Below, piece by piece: positions 6,849 through 12,581 of a DNA stretch of 14,171 nucleotides. A program made the position numbers and the translations under genes. Source of the stretch: an uncultured Erysipelotrichaceae bacterium (lineage in GTDB: Bacteria; Bacillota_I; Bacilli_A; Erysipelotrichales; Erysipelotrichaceae); the NCBI GenBank assembly GCA_902782505.1, contig CACZNO010000144.1, forward strand, positions 1 to 14,171. The letters run 5' to 3'. Under the pieces are notes generated by a model, which saw only the letters and a list, made by a program, of their open reading frames with translations, did not search any database and was not told where the DNA came from. Position 1 is the stretch's first letter, and every line of letters starts with the position of its first letter.

Positions 6849-6872
6849 AAAGGTTTGCGAAAGCCTTTTTTT
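6849..6872 (+). terminator. Attenuator terminator of the FMN riboswitch
   Basis: AAAGGTTT (6849-6856) pairs with AAGCCTTT (6861-6868, one G-U pair) around a GCGA tetraloop and runs into a stretch of Ts (6866-6872). This is the expected expression platform, forming when FMN is bound. Two competing pairings are visible: CACCCGA (6843-6849) can pair with TCGGGTG (6740-6746) inside the aptamer, and GCCTTTT (6863-6869) can pair with AAAAGGC (6877-6883). Confidence 0.72.
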
Positions 6873-6908
6873 CTTGAAAAGGCAATTTCTCGTGAAGGAG
6901 GGTAAAAT

Positions 6909-7505
6909 ATGTCCACGCAGAAATCCCGGGTCAATTATCTGGCCAAAATCGCAATCTTATCCGCACTCGCTTATCTGGTTCATTTCTTTGAGATCCCGTT
7001 ATGGTTCGCTCCCCCGTTCTACAAGATCGATTTCAGCGAAGCCATCGTACTGATCGGCGCCTTCGGGTTAGGTCCTCTGGCAGGCATACTCATCGAAGCG
7101 CTGAAAATCGTCCTGAATCTCATCTTTACCGGCACGCAGACCGCTTTTGTCGGGGAAGCCGCCAATCTTGTGATCGGGTTGTCCTATGTCTTGCCGGCAG
7201 CGATCATCTATAAGCATAACAAGAGCAAGCGCACCGCCTGGACCGGTATGGCAATCGGCATCGTATCGATCGTGATCGTCGGAGCGTTATTGAACTACTT
7301 TGTGTTATTGCCGGCGTATTCGTATTTCTACCATATGCCGATGGAGGCGCTGGTCGGTATGGGCGCCGCCGTCAACAAGGCCGTCACTTCCGCGTTCACG
7401 CTGGTCGCCTTCTGTACGGTTCCGTTTAACCTTCTGAAGAGCGTTCTCTGCACATTGATCGTCGGATTCCTGTACAAGCGCGTATCCCCGCTGTTACACC
7501 GCTAG
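6909..7505 (+). CDS. ribU: Riboflavin ECF transporter substrate-binding subunit RibU
   Basis: The 198-residue membrane protein has about six transmembrane helices. Its N-terminal half carries the RibU signature region: KIAILSALAYLVHF, then FYKIDFSEAIVLIGAF and GPLAGILIEALK, then TAFVGEAANLVIG. RibU captures riboflavin outside the cell and works with the shared ECF energy module (EcfT plus two ATPases), which is not encoded in this window. The ATG at 6909 follows GAAGGAGGG. The FMN riboswitch upstream supports the substrate assignment independently of the sequence. The PPOX gene starts 30 bases after the stop with no terminator between, so the two are probably co-transcribed. Confidence 0.95.
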   Translation: MSTQKSRVNYLAKIAILSALAYLVHFFEIPLWFAPPFYKIDFSEAIVLIGAFGLGPLAGILIEALKIVLNLIFTGTQTAFVGEAANLVIGLSYVLPAAIIYKHNKSKRTAWTGMAIGIVSIVIVGALLNYFVLLPAYSYFYHMPMEALVGMGAAVNKAVTSAFTLVAFCTVPFNLLKSVLCTLIVGFLYKRVSPLLHR

Positions 7506-7535
7506 AATTCCTTTCAAGTCAAAAAGGAGGCAATT

Positions 7536-7937
7536 ATGTCCAATATTCAAAAAGTCTATGATTTTCTGGAAAAAGCACCTGTCTTTTACTTCTTAACAAG
7601 CGTCGGCGGTCAGCCCAAGGGAAGACCGTTCGGGTTCAAGATGCTTGAGGACGGGAAGATTTATTTCGGCTGCGGGACCTTCAAAAACGTGTTCCGTCAG
7701 TTATCGGAAAATCCGAAAGTCGAAGTCCTCGCCGTCGCCGGAAACGAGTTTATGCGCTATGACGGCACCGCAGCGATCGTCAAAGATGAAAAACTGCTGG
7801 AAAAGGTCCGTGCCACCATGCCGGGCATCATGGCCCTTTACGACAAGAACGGCTGGGAAATGGGCTTGTTCTATCTGGAAAACGGACACGCGGAAATCCG
7901 CGGCATGATGGACCTGATCGAAGAATTCGACGTCTAA
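7536..7937 (+). CDS. Pyridoxamine 5'-phosphate oxidase-fold flavoprotein
   Basis: This 133-residue cytosolic protein fits the short PPOX-like (split-barrel) family in length and pattern: an N-terminal helix (IQKVYDFLEKA), then strands FYFLTSVGGQPKGRPFGF, then GKIYFGCGTFKNVFRQLSENPKVEVLA with the Lys-Asn-Val segment common in this family, and a C-terminal strand ending ENGHAEIRGM. Members usually bind FMN or a related cofactor as small reductases or oxidases, and the true PNPOx function is not implied. The ATG at 7536 follows AAAGGAGG. Its position directly behind ribU and the FMN riboswitch favours a flavin-dependent role. The substrate is unknown. Confidence 0.85.
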   Translation: MSNIQKVYDFLEKAPVFYFLTSVGGQPKGRPFGFKMLEDGKIYFGCGTFKNVFRQLSENPKVEVLAVAGNEFMRYDGTAAIVKDEKLLEKVRATMPGIMALYDKNGWEMGLFYLENGHAEIRGMMDLIEEFDV

Positions 7938-7970
7938 ACAAAAAAAAGGAAGTTTTCTTCCTTTTTTTGT
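7938..7970 (+). terminator. Bidirectional terminator between the PPOX gene and the convergent membrane-protein gene
   Basis: AAAAAAAGGAAG (7941-7952) pairs with CTTCCTTTTTTT (7957-7968) around a TTTT loop. T tracts are present on both strands, so it should stop the ribU-PPOX transcript and also the reverse-strand mrp operon, whose last stop codon is at 7983-7985. Confidence 0.9.
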
Positions 7971-7982
7971 GCATTCTGCGTC

Positions 7983-8555
7983 TTATCCGCGGTCTTTCTT
8001 CTGATCCGGATTCAGCCTTTTTTTGATGCGGTGAATCTGTATCTGATAATAAACCAGCAATCCCAATCCGATTACAAACGCGCCGGCGCAAAGATAGATT
8101 TCCCACGTAAGCTTCTTCCAAAGGGCTCTTGTCATCGTCAGCGCAACCGGGATAAACCCGCATAAGATTACGGCGCCGACCGATGCCCAGAGGTACTCGT
8201 TGATCATATGCGTGTCCCGGGCTTTCACCAACAGATCCTTCTGATCAAACGGATCCGTAAACCGGTAGACATCATACATCCCGATATCCAGGGGAGACGC
8301 ATACCGCTGTTTGGAAAAAGCGCATCCGGTACCGCGGATCCATTCATGAATCTTTTCGGAGAAACTGTGTTTCTTCCCGTACGAAGAATCATAATTCACA
8401 AAGTATCCCTTCGCTTTTTCTTCTTCATTCGCGGAAAAGCGGAAGAAATATTTGAAAACGACGCGGTCTGCCCGGAGTCCTGCTTCTTCATACTCCGAGA
8501 GTTTCGTTTCCAGCTTGGAAAGAGTCGATAAGGAATACGCAATAAATTTCCACAT
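7983..8555 (-). CDS. DUF2812-like membrane protein
   Basis: From the ATG at 8555 the product has 190 residues. An amphipathic, charged N-terminal domain (about 1-118) is followed by two membrane helices (about 122-141 and 151-172) and a very basic tail (HRIKKRLNPDQKKDRG). The N-terminal pattern, LETKLSEYEEAGLRADRV then YFFRF and KGYFVNYDS, resembles DUF2812, in which a soluble domain precedes a membrane anchor; the role is unknown. An in-frame GTG at 8588 would give 201 residues and overlap the previous gene by 23 bases. Neither start has a clear ribosome binding site, which suggests translational coupling to the upstream gene, whose stop is 10 bases before the ATG. It is the last gene of the mrp unit. 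Confidence 0.68.
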   Translation of the reverse strand: MWKFIAYSLSTLSKLETKLSEYEEAGLRADRVVFKYFFRFSANEEEKAKGYFVNYDSSYGKKHSFSEKIHEWIRGTGCAFSKQRYASPLDIGMYDVYRFTDPFDQKDLLVKARDTHMINEYLWASVGAVILCGFIPVALTMTRALWKKLTWEIYLCAGAFVIGLGLLVYYQIQIHRIKKRLNPDQKKDRG

Positions 8556-8565
8556 AGTTCTGTAA

Positions 8566-8850
8566 TTACCCGCAGTTTTTTCTTTCACGTATAGTTTTCA
8601 CGATTCGTATAATTCCCAAAACAGCCAGGAACAGGCCCATTCCCGCAACAATGATTCCGCCGGCAGGACTGGATTCCATAACCGAGATCCCCATAAAGAC
8701 GACCAATCCGATCACTCCCGCGAAAAACAGAAGAACGATTCCTCCCAGAAAAATCCGAAGCGGTTTGGGATTCTTCGGGTTCATCGCTCCTTCCGCGCTT
8801 CCTTCCAGAATCAAATCCAGAATGAGTTCCCCGAGAATTTCAATGATCAC
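8566..8850 (-). CDS. Small two-helix membrane protein
   Basis: The 94-residue product begins at a GTG (8850). That GTG overlaps the mrp TGA stop as GTGA, a classic coupling arrangement, with AGGA 6 bases upstream. An amphipathic acidic N-terminus (IIEILGELILDLILEGSAEGA) is followed by a basic stretch (NPKNPKPLR), two hydrophobic helices at about residues 32-56 and 64-86, and a basic tail (RIVKTIRERKN). I do not recognise the family. It is the middle gene of a three-gene unit behind mrp, and the tight coupling suggests that the amounts of the two proteins are linked. Confidence 0.72.
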   Translation of the reverse strand: MIIEILGELILDLILEGSAEGAMNPKNPKPLRIFLGGIVLLFFAGVIGLVVFMGISVMESSPAGGIIVAGMGLFLAVLGIIRIVKTIRERKNCG

Positions 8851-9674
8851 AGGTTCCTAATCGCCTCCAGCGTCTTCGGCAATGCGGTTTTGGCATACAT
8901 AATCTTTCCCGTATCCGCCAGTTTCGCCGTCTCCGGATCGATCGGCAGCGCGTCGAGCGCCTTTAAGCCTCTTTCGCGTTCCAGATGCGGTAAGGAGGAT
9001 TCTCCGAAAACTTCCAGCTTTTCGCCGCATTTCGGGCATACGGCATAGCTCATGTTTTCCACCGCGCCGAGCAGCGGAATATTCATCAATCTGGCCATAT
9101 TTACCGCCTTCATCACGATCATGGAAACAAGTTCCTGCGGCGTTGTCACGACGATGACGCCGTCCACCGGGTACATCTGGAACACCGTTAACGGTACGTC
9201 GCCGGTTCCCGGAGGCATGTCGACCAGAAGATAATCCAGTTTGCCCCACTTGACGTCCTTATAGAACTGCTGGAGCACGGAAGAAAGGATCGGACCTCTC
9301 CATAAAACCGGACTTTCCAGATCTTCCAACAGCATATTCGCCGAAATCAGTTTAATGCCCTCCGGCGTTTCATTGGGCAGGATCATCCCGTCCATCGCAT
9401 ACGCCGGATCTTCCGCGCCGAACATCTTCGGCACCGACGGACCGGTAATATCCGCGTCCAGAACGCCTACCTTATAGCCGCTGTTCGTCAATTCCTTCGC
9501 CAATAATCCGGTCACCGTGGATTTCCCCACGCCGCCTTTTCCGGAAATGACCGCAATGACCTTGCCGACTTCGGAAGCCGCGTTGGTTTCCAGTTTTTTT
9601 ATTTCACGGGAACCGCAGTCTGCACCGCAATGACTGCAGTCATGATCGCAATTCGAACTGTTTTTCTCACTCAT
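8847..9674 (-). CDS. mrp: Mrp/NBP35-family iron-sulfur cluster carrier ATPase
   Basis: The 275-residue cytosolic protein has an N-terminal cysteine cluster (Cys9, Cys13, Cys16, Cys20), then a deviant Walker A GKGGVGKS (45-52), DADITGPS (73-80), WRGP (125-128), the switch/Walker B DMPPGTGD (152-159), TTPQE (177-181) and a C-terminal CPKC motif (213-216) followed by Gly. This is the Mrp/ApbC/NBP35 layout. Such proteins are homodimeric P-loop ATPases that hold an iron-sulfur cluster on the CxxC motif and pass it to target enzymes. The start at 9674 is chosen for the GAGGTGA site just upstream; an in-frame start at 9707 lies over the promoter. It leads a three-gene unit. Confidence 0.95.
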   Translation of the reverse strand: MSEKNSSNCDHDCSHCGADCGSREIKKLETNAASEVGKVIAVISGKGGVGKSTVTGLLAKELTNSGYKVGVLDADITGPSVPKMFGAEDPAYAMDGMILPNETPEGIKLISANMLLEDLESPVLWRGPILSSVLQQFYKDVKWGKLDYLLVDMPPGTGDVPLTVFQMYPVDGVIVVTTPQELVSMIVMKAVNMARLMNIPLLGAVENMSYAVCPKCGEKLEVFGESSLPHLERERGLKALDALPIDPETAKLADTGKIMYAKTALPKTLEAIRNL

Positions 9675-9695
9675 ATTCTTCACCTCAACGAAAGT

Positions 9696-9724
9696 ATTAT
9701 AATGCACGATTCCTTCCGGTTCAA
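9696..9724 (-). promoter_or_regulatory. Promoter of the mrp operon
   Basis: On the reverse strand TTGAAC (9724 to 9719) is followed by a 17-base spacer and a perfect TATAAT (9701 to 9696). The start falls just ahead of the GAGGTGA site, giving a very short leader. It is the only clear promoter for the three genes. Confidence 0.75.
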
Positions 9725-9758
9725 ATATTCCGCCTGAAATCCCCCTTTTCCGATTGTG

Positions 9759-9767
9759 TGGTATACT
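9759..9767 (+). promoter_or_regulatory. Extended -10 promoter of the DJ-1/PfpI gene
   Basis: TGGTATACT reads as TGn followed by TATACT (9762-9767). The predicted start, near 9774, coincides with the AAAGGGGG ribosome binding site. There is no good -35. Confidence 0.5.
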
Positions 9768-9787
9768 GAAACAAAGGGGGTGTTCCC

Positions 9788-10324
9788 ATGAAATTCTGCG
9801 TCATTCTTTCCGACGGTTTTGAAGAAAGCGAGTTCACCGTTGTCTACGACATTTTCCGCCGGGCCAAAATCGATACCGATGTCTACTCGATCTCCGGTGC
9901 GAAAACCGTCTCTTCCCACGGATTAACCTACGCGGAGTTCCTGCCGCTATCCGCGCTAAATCCCGAAACATACGATCTTTTATTCCTGCCGGGCGGCAAA
10001 GCCAACGTCGACCATCTGAAAAACGATCCTGCCGTCGCGGAAAAAATCCGGATCTTCGCGGCGGAAAAGAAAATCGCCGCCATCTGCGCTGCGCCTTCCC
10101 TGTTGGGAGAACTGGGATTGCTGAAGGGAAAACGGTACACCTGTTATCCGGGATTCCAGAAACACGAATATGAAGGCACCCGGCTGGATGTGTACTGTAC
10201 CAAGGACGGAAATCTCTATACCGGAAGATCCATGGCCGCTTCGCTGGAATTCGCATTGATGATCATCGGGGATCTTTGCGATAAAGAAATCCCGGAGCAC
10301 GTAAAAGATACGATTGTCTATTAA
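9788..10324 (+). CDS. DJ-1/PfpI-family protein
   Basis: The 178-residue protein follows the DJ-1 layout throughout: MKFCVILSDGFEESEFTVV with the conserved acidic residue Glu15, LLFLPGGKANV, the nucleophile elbow AAICAAPS with Cys100, LGLLKGKRYTCYPGF, TGRSMAASLEFALMII and a C-terminal VKDTIVY. The Cys and Glu pair needed for the reactive-cysteine chemistry is present. The position of the histidine in human DJ-1 (His126) is Tyr here, as appears in the CYPGF-type bacterial members. Roles attributed to the family include handling of oxidative or glyoxal stress; the actual substrate is not known from sequence. The ATG at 9788 follows AGGGGGTG. It is a single gene, divergent from mrp. Confidence 0.93.
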   Translation: MKFCVILSDGFEESEFTVVYDIFRRAKIDTDVYSISGAKTVSSHGLTYAEFLPLSALNPETYDLLFLPGGKANVDHLKNDPAVAEKIRIFAAEKKIAAICAAPSLLGELGLLKGKRYTCYPGFQKHEYEGTRLDVYCTKDGNLYTGRSMAASLEFALMIIGDLCDKEIPEHVKDTIVY

Positions 10325-10349
10325 AAAAGCTCTTACGAGCTTTTTATTT
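10324..10349 (+). terminator. Bidirectional terminator between the DJ-1 gene and the zinc-ribbon protein gene
   Basis: AAAAAGCTC (10324-10332) pairs with GAGCTTTTT (10337-10345) around a TTAC loop. Both strands give a T tract. The TAA stop codons of the two convergent genes (10322-10324 on the forward strand, 10346-10344 on the reverse) sit at its two edges. Confidence 0.88.
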
Positions 10350-11195
10350 CGCAACGACCATGTAGATGACTTCGTTACAGAGAACGATAAACAGAGAATA
10401 TCCCAGCAGAATGACCAGATAGGACAGCCATCCCTGTTTCTCTTTGAACATAAAGGCGATGTGCATAAACAGCAACAACGTCACCGCATATACTGCGTAA
10501 ATACCGTATGCCGGAACGATGTAGAAGACGATGCCGGCGACAAGCAGAAGCCATTCCGGCAGCACCAGCTGCTGGGCGGCCTGTTTGAAGGACGCCGCCG
10601 CGCCGATCCTTGCCTTTTTCATGACCCGCAGGATCATGCATAAAAGCGTCATGACTGCCAGAAGACCTAAGGTCAAGGCAATTCCGCCGATGATCACACG
10701 GAAGATCGAGAAGCTCACATTCGGGTTCGCGGCGGTCAGCCGGAACAGTTTTCCCGGAGCTCCCTTGAGACCTTCCCTGACCCATTTCACGATTCCCGAA
10801 CTGTAGAAGAACATCGACACGCAGTTCAGAATCATAAACAGCAATGCCGTGACCATGGAAACCACCATCGGAACTCCCGCGGAATCTCTTCCCGGATGGA
10901 TCAGGGTTCCCAGCATATACCGGAACGAATCCCAGAACATTTTCCCGGTTTTCCTGGCGGCTTCCGGATCGATACCCGGTTTTTTCCGTACCGGTTTCGC
11001 CGGTTTTTCCGGTTCCTCTTCGATTTCCGGTTCCTGCGGTACGACCGGTTCCGGAATCGGAGCGTCTTTCCATACCGGTTCGCGGTTTAATTCTTCGTCT
11101 GCCTCTTCGGTCACATTAAAAAGCGGAGCCCCGCAGCTGGGACAAAAATTCACTTCGGGATTCTTGAGTTCAAACCCGCAATTCGGACATTTCAT
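10344..11195 (-). CDS. Zinc-ribbon multi-pass membrane protein
   Basis: The 283-residue protein opens with a zinc ribbon, CPNCG and CPSCG (Cys3, Cys6, Cys18, Cys21). A low-complexity Pro/Glu-rich linker (about residues 29-75) follows, then roughly five membrane helices at about 108-131, 160-190, 205-225, 230-250 and 262-280. This zinc ribbon plus linker plus membrane domain layout is common in Bacillota; the membrane part resembles Yip1-like or similar families, but the role is unknown. The ATG at 11195 follows AAAGGA. Its upstream partner ends only 15 bases before it, so the two form an operon. No terminator separates them. Confidence 0.8.
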   Translation of the reverse strand: MKCPNCGFELKNPEVNFCPSCGAPLFNVTEEADEELNREPVWKDAPIPEPVVPQEPEIEEEPEKPAKPVRKKPGIDPEAARKTGKMFWDSFRYMLGTLIHPGRDSAGVPMVVSMVTALLFMILNCVSMFFYSSGIVKWVREGLKGAPGKLFRLTAANPNVSFSIFRVIIGGIALTLGLLAVMTLLCMILRVMKKARIGAAASFKQAAQQLVLPEWLLLVAGIVFYIVPAYGIYAVYAVTLLLFMHIAFMFKEKQGWLSYLVILLGYSLFIVLCNEVIYMVVAK

Positions 11196-11210
11196 AGTCG
11201 GTTTTCCTTT

Positions 11211-11813
11211 CTAGATATTGACGATTTCCGCGTTCTGTTTCTTCGGACGCGGTTTGTTTTTTCCGTTCAGCATCACCTGGCTTACGGCTCCGATCGCTGC
11301 GACAACCGCCGTGATCAAAACCCAGAAGATCCGGATCACCAGCCGGTCGGAGACCCCCAAAAGCCCGAAGATTCCCTGCATGATGAACACGGCGCCGCAT
11401 ACCGAGGTCACACCGATCAGCGGTTCTCTCTTCATCCGGTGAGTGAGAATGACTGCGGCAATTCCCAAAACCGCACCGATGATCAAACGGGCGGGAAGAT
11501 GGTTCAAAAAGATGCCCGTCAGGTCATAAAAGACGCCCATCGTGAAGATTCCGAGCCCCAGGGAAGGTACGAATACGCCTAAGATAAATGCGGCGGCGGC
11601 CAGGACAAATGCCGCAATGCAATCCAAAAGACCGTTATGGATCATCTTTCCCATAAACCATAAACCGGCAATGAATCCCATGTATGCCAGACCGGCGGGA
11701 ATCACGCGGCGTGCCTGTTTGTATCCGGCAAAGCAGAAGAAAACCCCGATCACAAATGCCAGGATCGCTTCCACACCGCTGCCGCTGAAAAAAGTCTTCT
11801 GAAATACGCTCAT
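11211..11813 (-). CDS. Multi-pass membrane protein (possibly DUF4203/TMEM198-like)
   Basis: The 200-residue product is hydrophobic over most of its length, with about six or seven membrane segments (about residues 14-31, 37-56, 61-80, 84-98, 109-125, 134-153 and 160-182) and a basic tail (NGKNKPRPKKQ). The Gly-rich repeated pattern with a basic GYKQARRVI segment after the first helix recalls DUF4203/TMEM198-type domains, but only loosely. No clear ribosome binding site precedes the ATG at 11813. A TGGTATATT sequence ends one base before the ATG, so if that is the promoter the true start would lie further in. The next in-frame candidate is the GTG at 11774. It is followed after 15 bases by the zinc-ribbon gene. 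Confidence 0.68.
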   Translation of the reverse strand: MSVFQKTFFSGSGVEAILAFVIGVFFCFAGYKQARRVIPAGLAYMGFIAGLWFMGKMIHNGLLDCIAAFVLAAAAFILGVFVPSLGLGIFTMGVFYDLTGIFLNHLPARLIIGAVLGIAAVILTHRMKREPLIGVTSVCGAVFIMQGIFGLLGVSDRLVIRIFWVLITAVVAAIGAVSQVMLNGKNKPRPKKQNAEIVNI

Positions 11814-11814
11814 A

Positions 11815-11823
11815 AATATACCA
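11815..11823 (-). promoter_or_regulatory. Possible extended -10 adjoining the membrane-protein start
   Basis: The reverse strand reads TGGTATATT (TGn plus TATATT), ending one base before the ATG at 11813. It matches the style of the other promoters here, but the geometry conflicts with that start codon. There is no convincing -35. Confidence 0.3.
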
Positions 11824-11947
11824 TTTCTACTTTACAACGAAACACGGGAAAACTCCATACGGTTTCCCTTCAATTCATGTTTCGTCATTCCCATCCGGTG
11901 TTTCGGTTCTCCGTTTTTTTGTAGGTACAAACGGCAGCCGGTCCGCA

Positions 11948-11980
11948 AACAAAAATCCGGAGACTTCCTGTCTTCGGATT
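11948..11980 (-). terminator. Terminator of the 112-residue protein gene
   Basis: On the reverse strand AATCCGAAGAC (11980 to 11970) pairs with GTCTCCGGATT (11964 to 11954) with one mismatch, around an AGGAA loop, and is followed by Ts. It lies 15 bases after the stop codon at 11997-11995. The rest of the 181-base gap to the next gene (11814-11947) holds no convincing gene. Confidence 0.8.
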
Positions 11981-11994
11981 CTTTATCAGGCTCA

Positions 11995-12333
11995 TTACTG
12001 ATTGTATTTCTCTTCCCAAAGCGCGTTATCAAACGCGAAGATGCAGTCATCCAATTCTTCATAGAATTCGGACGGATCCTTGCTTCCCGGGTTTAAAATC
12101 CAGGCCATGTAGTAACTCTTCCGCGCTTCGTTGCGCAAAAGCGTCTGTAACCGTTCGATGATCTGACGATCCGAATCCCCGGGATAATTCTCCGCAATCT
12201 CTTTCGTATGATCGTTTGCGCAGCGATCCGCATTATCTTCCATTACGTCAAAGATTTCCTTCAGAATGTTTTCGCATGCTCCGTAGGGCATCGTCAGCTG
12301 TTTCAATGCTTCGAATTTTTCTTTGTATGCCAT
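11995..12333 (-). CDS. Hypothetical cytosolic protein, 112 residues
   Basis: The start at 12333 follows GAGGATGGGAAG; the reading frame stays open upstream only because it runs through the tRNA. The product is acidic, predicted mostly helical, and has no signal or membrane segment. It begins MAYKEKFEALKQLTMPYGACENI and contains DRQIIERLQTLLRNEARKSYY (two parts of one long helix region, about residues 55-75) before an acidic C-terminal helix (EFYEELDDCIFAFDNALWEEKYNQ in pieces near 89-112). Three cysteines occur (20, 38, 97). I do not recognise the family. It has its own promoter and terminator, so it is a single-gene unit. The tRNA-Val gene ends 93 bases before it on the same strand and has its own terminator. 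Confidence 0.75.
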   Translation of the reverse strand: MAYKEKFEALKQLTMPYGACENILKEIFDVMEDNADRCANDHTKEIAENYPGDSDRQIIERLQTLLRNEARKSYYMAWILNPGSKDPSEFYEELDDCIFAFDNALWEEKYNQ

Positions 12334-12360
12334 CTTCCCATCCTCTTTTCTGCCAGGGAA

Positions 12361-12389
12361 ATTATACCGTACTTCACATGTTTTGGAAA
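12361..12389 (-). promoter_or_regulatory. Promoter of the 112-residue protein gene
   Basis: On the reverse strand TTTCCA (12389 to 12384), 17 bases and a perfect TATAAT (12366 to 12361). The -35 overlaps the T tract of the tRNA terminator. Confidence 0.6.
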
Positions 12390-12417
12390 AAGAAAAACTC
12401 CGGCATTCCCGGAGTTT
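12387..12417 (-). terminator. Terminator of the tRNA-Val gene
   Basis: On the reverse strand AAACTCCGG (12417 to 12409) pairs perfectly with CCGGAGTTT (12403 to 12395) around a GAATG loop, followed by a T-rich tract. It lies 9 bases after the tRNA CCA end. Confidence 0.9.
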
Positions 12418-12425
12418 GTTCGCAA

Positions 12426-12501
12426 TGGTGGGCGCTAAGGGACTCGAACCCATGACCCCATCCACGTCAAGGATGTGCTCTCCCAACTGAGCTAAGCGCC
12501 C
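12426..12501 (-). tRNA. tRNA-Val, anticodon GAC
   Basis: On the reverse strand the gene is 76 bases including an encoded CCA (12428-12426). The acceptor stem GGGCGCT pairs with AGCGCCC, followed by discriminator A. The D arm holds TAGCTCAGTTGGGAGAGCA, the anticodon stem ATCC/GGAT carries a TTGACGT loop with anticodon GAC, and the T arm contains GGTTCGAGTCC. GAC reads valine codons GUC and GUU. It has its own promoter and terminator. Confidence 0.97.
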
Positions 12502-12511
12502 GTGCTCAAGT

Positions 12512-12540
12512 AGAATAACACATTTCCCGATGAGTTTCAA
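12512..12540 (-). promoter_or_regulatory. Promoter of the tRNA-Val gene
   Basis: On the reverse strand TTGAAA (12540 to 12535), a 17-base spacer and TATTCT (12517 to 12512) preceded by TGT (extended -10). The start is about 5-8 bases before the mature 5' end at 12501. Confidence 0.72.
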
Positions 12541-12581
12541 CAATCTTTTTTCAGTCTCTGCAGAAAAACCTTGCGGTACAG

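Noticed and set aside
9675..9707. Longer N-terminus for Mrp (start at 9707)
   Set aside because: It would include the -10 box of the mrp promoter in the coding region and ignores the GAGGTGA site before the ATG at 9674.
11832..12062. 76-residue open frame on the reverse strand, with a possible 18-residue leader peptide at its end
   Set aside because: Most of it overlaps the 112-residue gene and its terminator in another frame. The short piece starting with MTKHELKG has a weak GGATGGGA before it, but nothing else supports translation.
12334..12543. N-terminal extension of the 112-residue protein through the tRNA
   Set aside because: The extra residues (RLAQLGEHILDVDG region) are the well-known artefact of translating a tRNA gene; a promoter, ribosome binding site and ATG lie after it.
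12502..12581. Possible tRNA-linked integration site
   Set aside because: There is no repeat of the tRNA 3' end elsewhere in the window and no integrase or other mobile gene.
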